Positions 4,800-5,604 of a stretch of DNA of 5,604 nucleotides are shown here, piece by piece. Location of the stretch: contig CAAGJR010000226.1 of assembly GCA_900770265.1 (NCBI GenBank), positions 1 through 5,604 of the forward strand, in the 5' to 3' direction. Numbering within the stretch: the first letter of the stretch is position 1; the number at the start of each line of letters is the position of its first letter. This DNA comes from an uncultured Acidaminococcus sp. (GTDB lineage Bacteria > Bacillota > Negativicutes > Acidaminococcales > Acidaminococcaceae). The notes under the pieces were generated by a model. That model searched no databases. It was given only the letters and a program-made list of their open reading frames with translations, and had not been told where the DNA came from. The position numbers were made by a program, and so were the translations under genes.

Positions 4800-5468
4800 A
4801 TGGGGAATTATCAGGCAGTTGTATTCGATCTGGATGGGACGCTGTTGGATACCCTGACAGATCTGTGGAATGCGGTGAACGTGGCCTGCAAGAGCAAGGG
4901 TTTTCCGCCCCGTACCCGGCTGCAGGTGCGGCGGGCCCTGGGCAACGGACTGCAGCAGCTTCTGAAGCTGTCGCTGCCCAAAGACGTGGACGAGAACCGG
5001 TTCAAGTGCCTGTTCCAGTCCTTCCGCAGCTATTATCTGGCCCATTGCAACGAGGCCACCCATCCCTATGACGGGATTCCGGAACTGCTGCAGCAGCTCC
5101 AGGCGGCGGGCATCAAGACGGCCATCGTTTCCAACAAGGCCCATCCGGCAGTGCAGGAACTGCGCAACCGGTATTTTCCCGAGACCATGAAGGTGGCCAT
5201 CGGTGAAAGTGCCCGGGTGCGGCGGAAACCGGCACCGGATACGGTGCTGCAGGCCCTGCGGGAACTGGGCGTGGACAAGAGCCAGGCCGTGTACGTGGGA
5301 GATTCGGAAGTGGACAAGGCCACGGCGGATAATGTGGGCATGGACTGCTTCCTGGTGACCTGGGGCTTTAGGGACCGGGGCGAATTGCAGGCGCTGCAGC
5401 CCACGGCGTTGATTGACCGGCCGGAAGAAATCAAAAAGCTGGTGCTGCAGGAGCAGCACCAGCGCTGA
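4800..5468 (+). CDS. HAD-superfamily phosphatase, phosphoglycolate phosphatase-like
   Basis: A 222-residue cytoplasmic hydrolase of the HAD subfamily I with an alpha-helical cap, of normal length for Gph/PGP-type enzymes. All four catalytic motifs are present. Motif I is FDLDGT, with nucleophile D10 and general acid/base D12. Motif II is SNK (S111, K113). Motif III is KP at K143-P144. Motif IV is VGDSEVD (166-172), with D168 and D172 for Mg2+. The cap lies between about residues 16 and 88. Such enzymes remove phosphate from 2-phosphoglycolate or other small phosphates; related proteins act on pyrophosphate (PpaX) or sugar phosphates, so the substrate is uncertain. I chose the ATG at 4800 because GAGGGG (4788-4793) sits just upstream and FDLDGT then starts at residue 9. 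An in-frame TTG at 4749 lies inside the predicted promoter. The gene is monocistronic; its transcript runs into the GC hairpin and repeat-like element downstream. Confidence 0.92.
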   Translation: MGNYQAVVFDLDGTLLDTLTDLWNAVNVACKSKGFPPRTRLQVRRALGNGLQQLLKLSLPKDVDENRFKCLFQSFRSYYLAHCNEATHPYDGIPELLQQLQAAGIKTAIVSNKAHPAVQELRNRYFPETMKVAIGESARVRRKPAPDTVLQALRELGVDKSQAVYVGDSEVDKATADNVGMDCFLVTWGFRDRGELQALQPTALIDRPEEIKKLVLQEQHQR

Positions 5469-5469
5469 A

Positions 5470-5482
5470 GGGCCTGCGGCCC
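5470..5482 (+). other. GC-rich hairpin just after the phosphatase stop
   Basis: GGGCC (5470-5474)/GGCCC (5478-5482) with loop TGC begins 2 nt after the stop codon. No T-run follows, so it is not a standard intrinsic terminator. It could stall polymerase or protect the mRNA 3' end. Confidence 0.35.
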
Positions 5483-5507
5483 CGTCACTAGTCACTAGCC
5501 GAAGGAA

Positions 5508-5523
5508 GCCAGCTGTTGCTGGC
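5508..5523. other. Hairpin inside the right-end element
   Basis: A perfect 6-bp stem GCCAGC/GCTGGC with a TGTT loop, followed on the plus strand by an A-rich run (5524-5538) rather than T. It is therefore not a plus-strand terminator. Confidence 0.5.
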
Positions 5524-5557
5524 AAAATAATAAAAAACAGATGAGTGTGTTTCAATT

Positions 5558-5577
5558 AAAATTTGCTTGCAAATTTT
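5558..5577. promoter_or_regulatory. 20-bp AT-rich palindrome
   Basis: AAAATTTGC (5558-5566) and GCAAATTTT (5569-5577) form a perfect 9-bp inverted repeat around TT. It could be a protein-binding dyad. With the T-run at 5574-5578 it could also be a weak terminator for the phosphatase transcript. No gene start is visible beside it. Confidence 0.4.
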
Positions 5578-5604
5578 TACCATCGGCCAGAGACCAGAGA
5601 CATA

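Larger units (their letters stand above)
5484..5601. repeat. MITE-like element bounded by inverted heptamer repeats
   Basis: Two tandem copies of GTCACTA (5484-5497) open the element. Two tandem copies of CCAGAGA (5587-5600), whose reverse strand reads as GTCTCTG heptamers, close it. The left 22 nt (5484-5505) match the reverse complement of 5580-5601 at 17 of 22 positions. The match continues past the heptamers through a shared GCCGA-n-GG. All five mismatches involve A on the left arm. The interior is AT-rich with a GCCAGC/GCTGGC hairpin (5508-5523) and a longer AT palindrome (5558-5577). No ORF of substance lies within. It may extend beyond the window, and no second copy is seen in the window. 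Confidence 0.6.

Noticed and set aside
4563..5555. Open frame of 330 codons on the minus strand opposite the phosphatase gene
   Set aside because: It starts inside the right-end repeat-like element, runs antisense to a gene with all four HAD motifs, and crosses the divergent promoter region into the wrong frame of the secreted-protein gene.
5484..5601. CRISPR array
   Set aside because: The repeats are directly adjacent 7-mers in inverted orientation at the two ends, without spacer units of regular size.

Overview
The window carries five complete protein genes packed with short intergenic gaps, plus three copies of two kinds of small structured intergenic repeat. The organism looks like an anaerobic Firmicute. 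Moderately high GC, AGGAGG-type ribosome binding sites, a clostridial-length phosphate acetyltransferase and compact hairpin terminators fit a gut Negativicute (Acidaminococcus-like). That placement is inference, because nothing here is a taxonomic marker.

Layout, left to right. (1) 1-102: an intergenic repeat (copy A), cut by the window start, lying directly against the ribosome binding site of an M20-family amidohydrolase/dipeptidase gene (123-1304, +). (2) A bidirectional terminator (1323-1351) separates it from a convergent MATE-family multidrug/cation antiporter gene (1353-2687, -). (3) 2688-2922 is a divergent control region. It holds the MATE promoter with a 13-bp dyad in its leader, and an extended -10 promoter whose transcript should begin with a strong 5' hairpin ahead of pta. 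(4) pta (2923-3939, +) encodes phosphate acetyltransferase and has a codon choice typical of a highly expressed gene. (5) 3940-4143 holds the pta terminator, a full copy B of the repeat, and a second bidirectional terminator. (6) A small secreted protein gene (4142-4696, -) is read towards pta; it may be an IseA-like or NTF2-like-fold protein. (7) 4697-4799 is a compact region of overlapping divergent promoters. (8) A HAD-superfamily phosphatase gene of the phosphoglycolate phosphatase type follows (4800-5468, +). (9) The tail 5469-5604 holds a different repeat-like element, bounded by inverted degenerate heptamers GTCnCTn.

The five genes do not form one operon: each is separated from its neighbours by opposite orientation or a terminator. 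Pta makes acetyl phosphate from acetyl-CoA for substrate-level ATP formation, although acetate kinase is not in the window. The M20 enzyme, MATE pump and HAD phosphatase are ordinary housekeeping or accessory functions.

The most interesting content is non-coding. Copies A and B of the first repeat differ in sequence in three hairpin arms while keeping the base pairing, which suggests selection on the folded form. The element at the right end has 22-nt terminal inverted repeats built from tandem heptamers and looks like a MITE-like unit.
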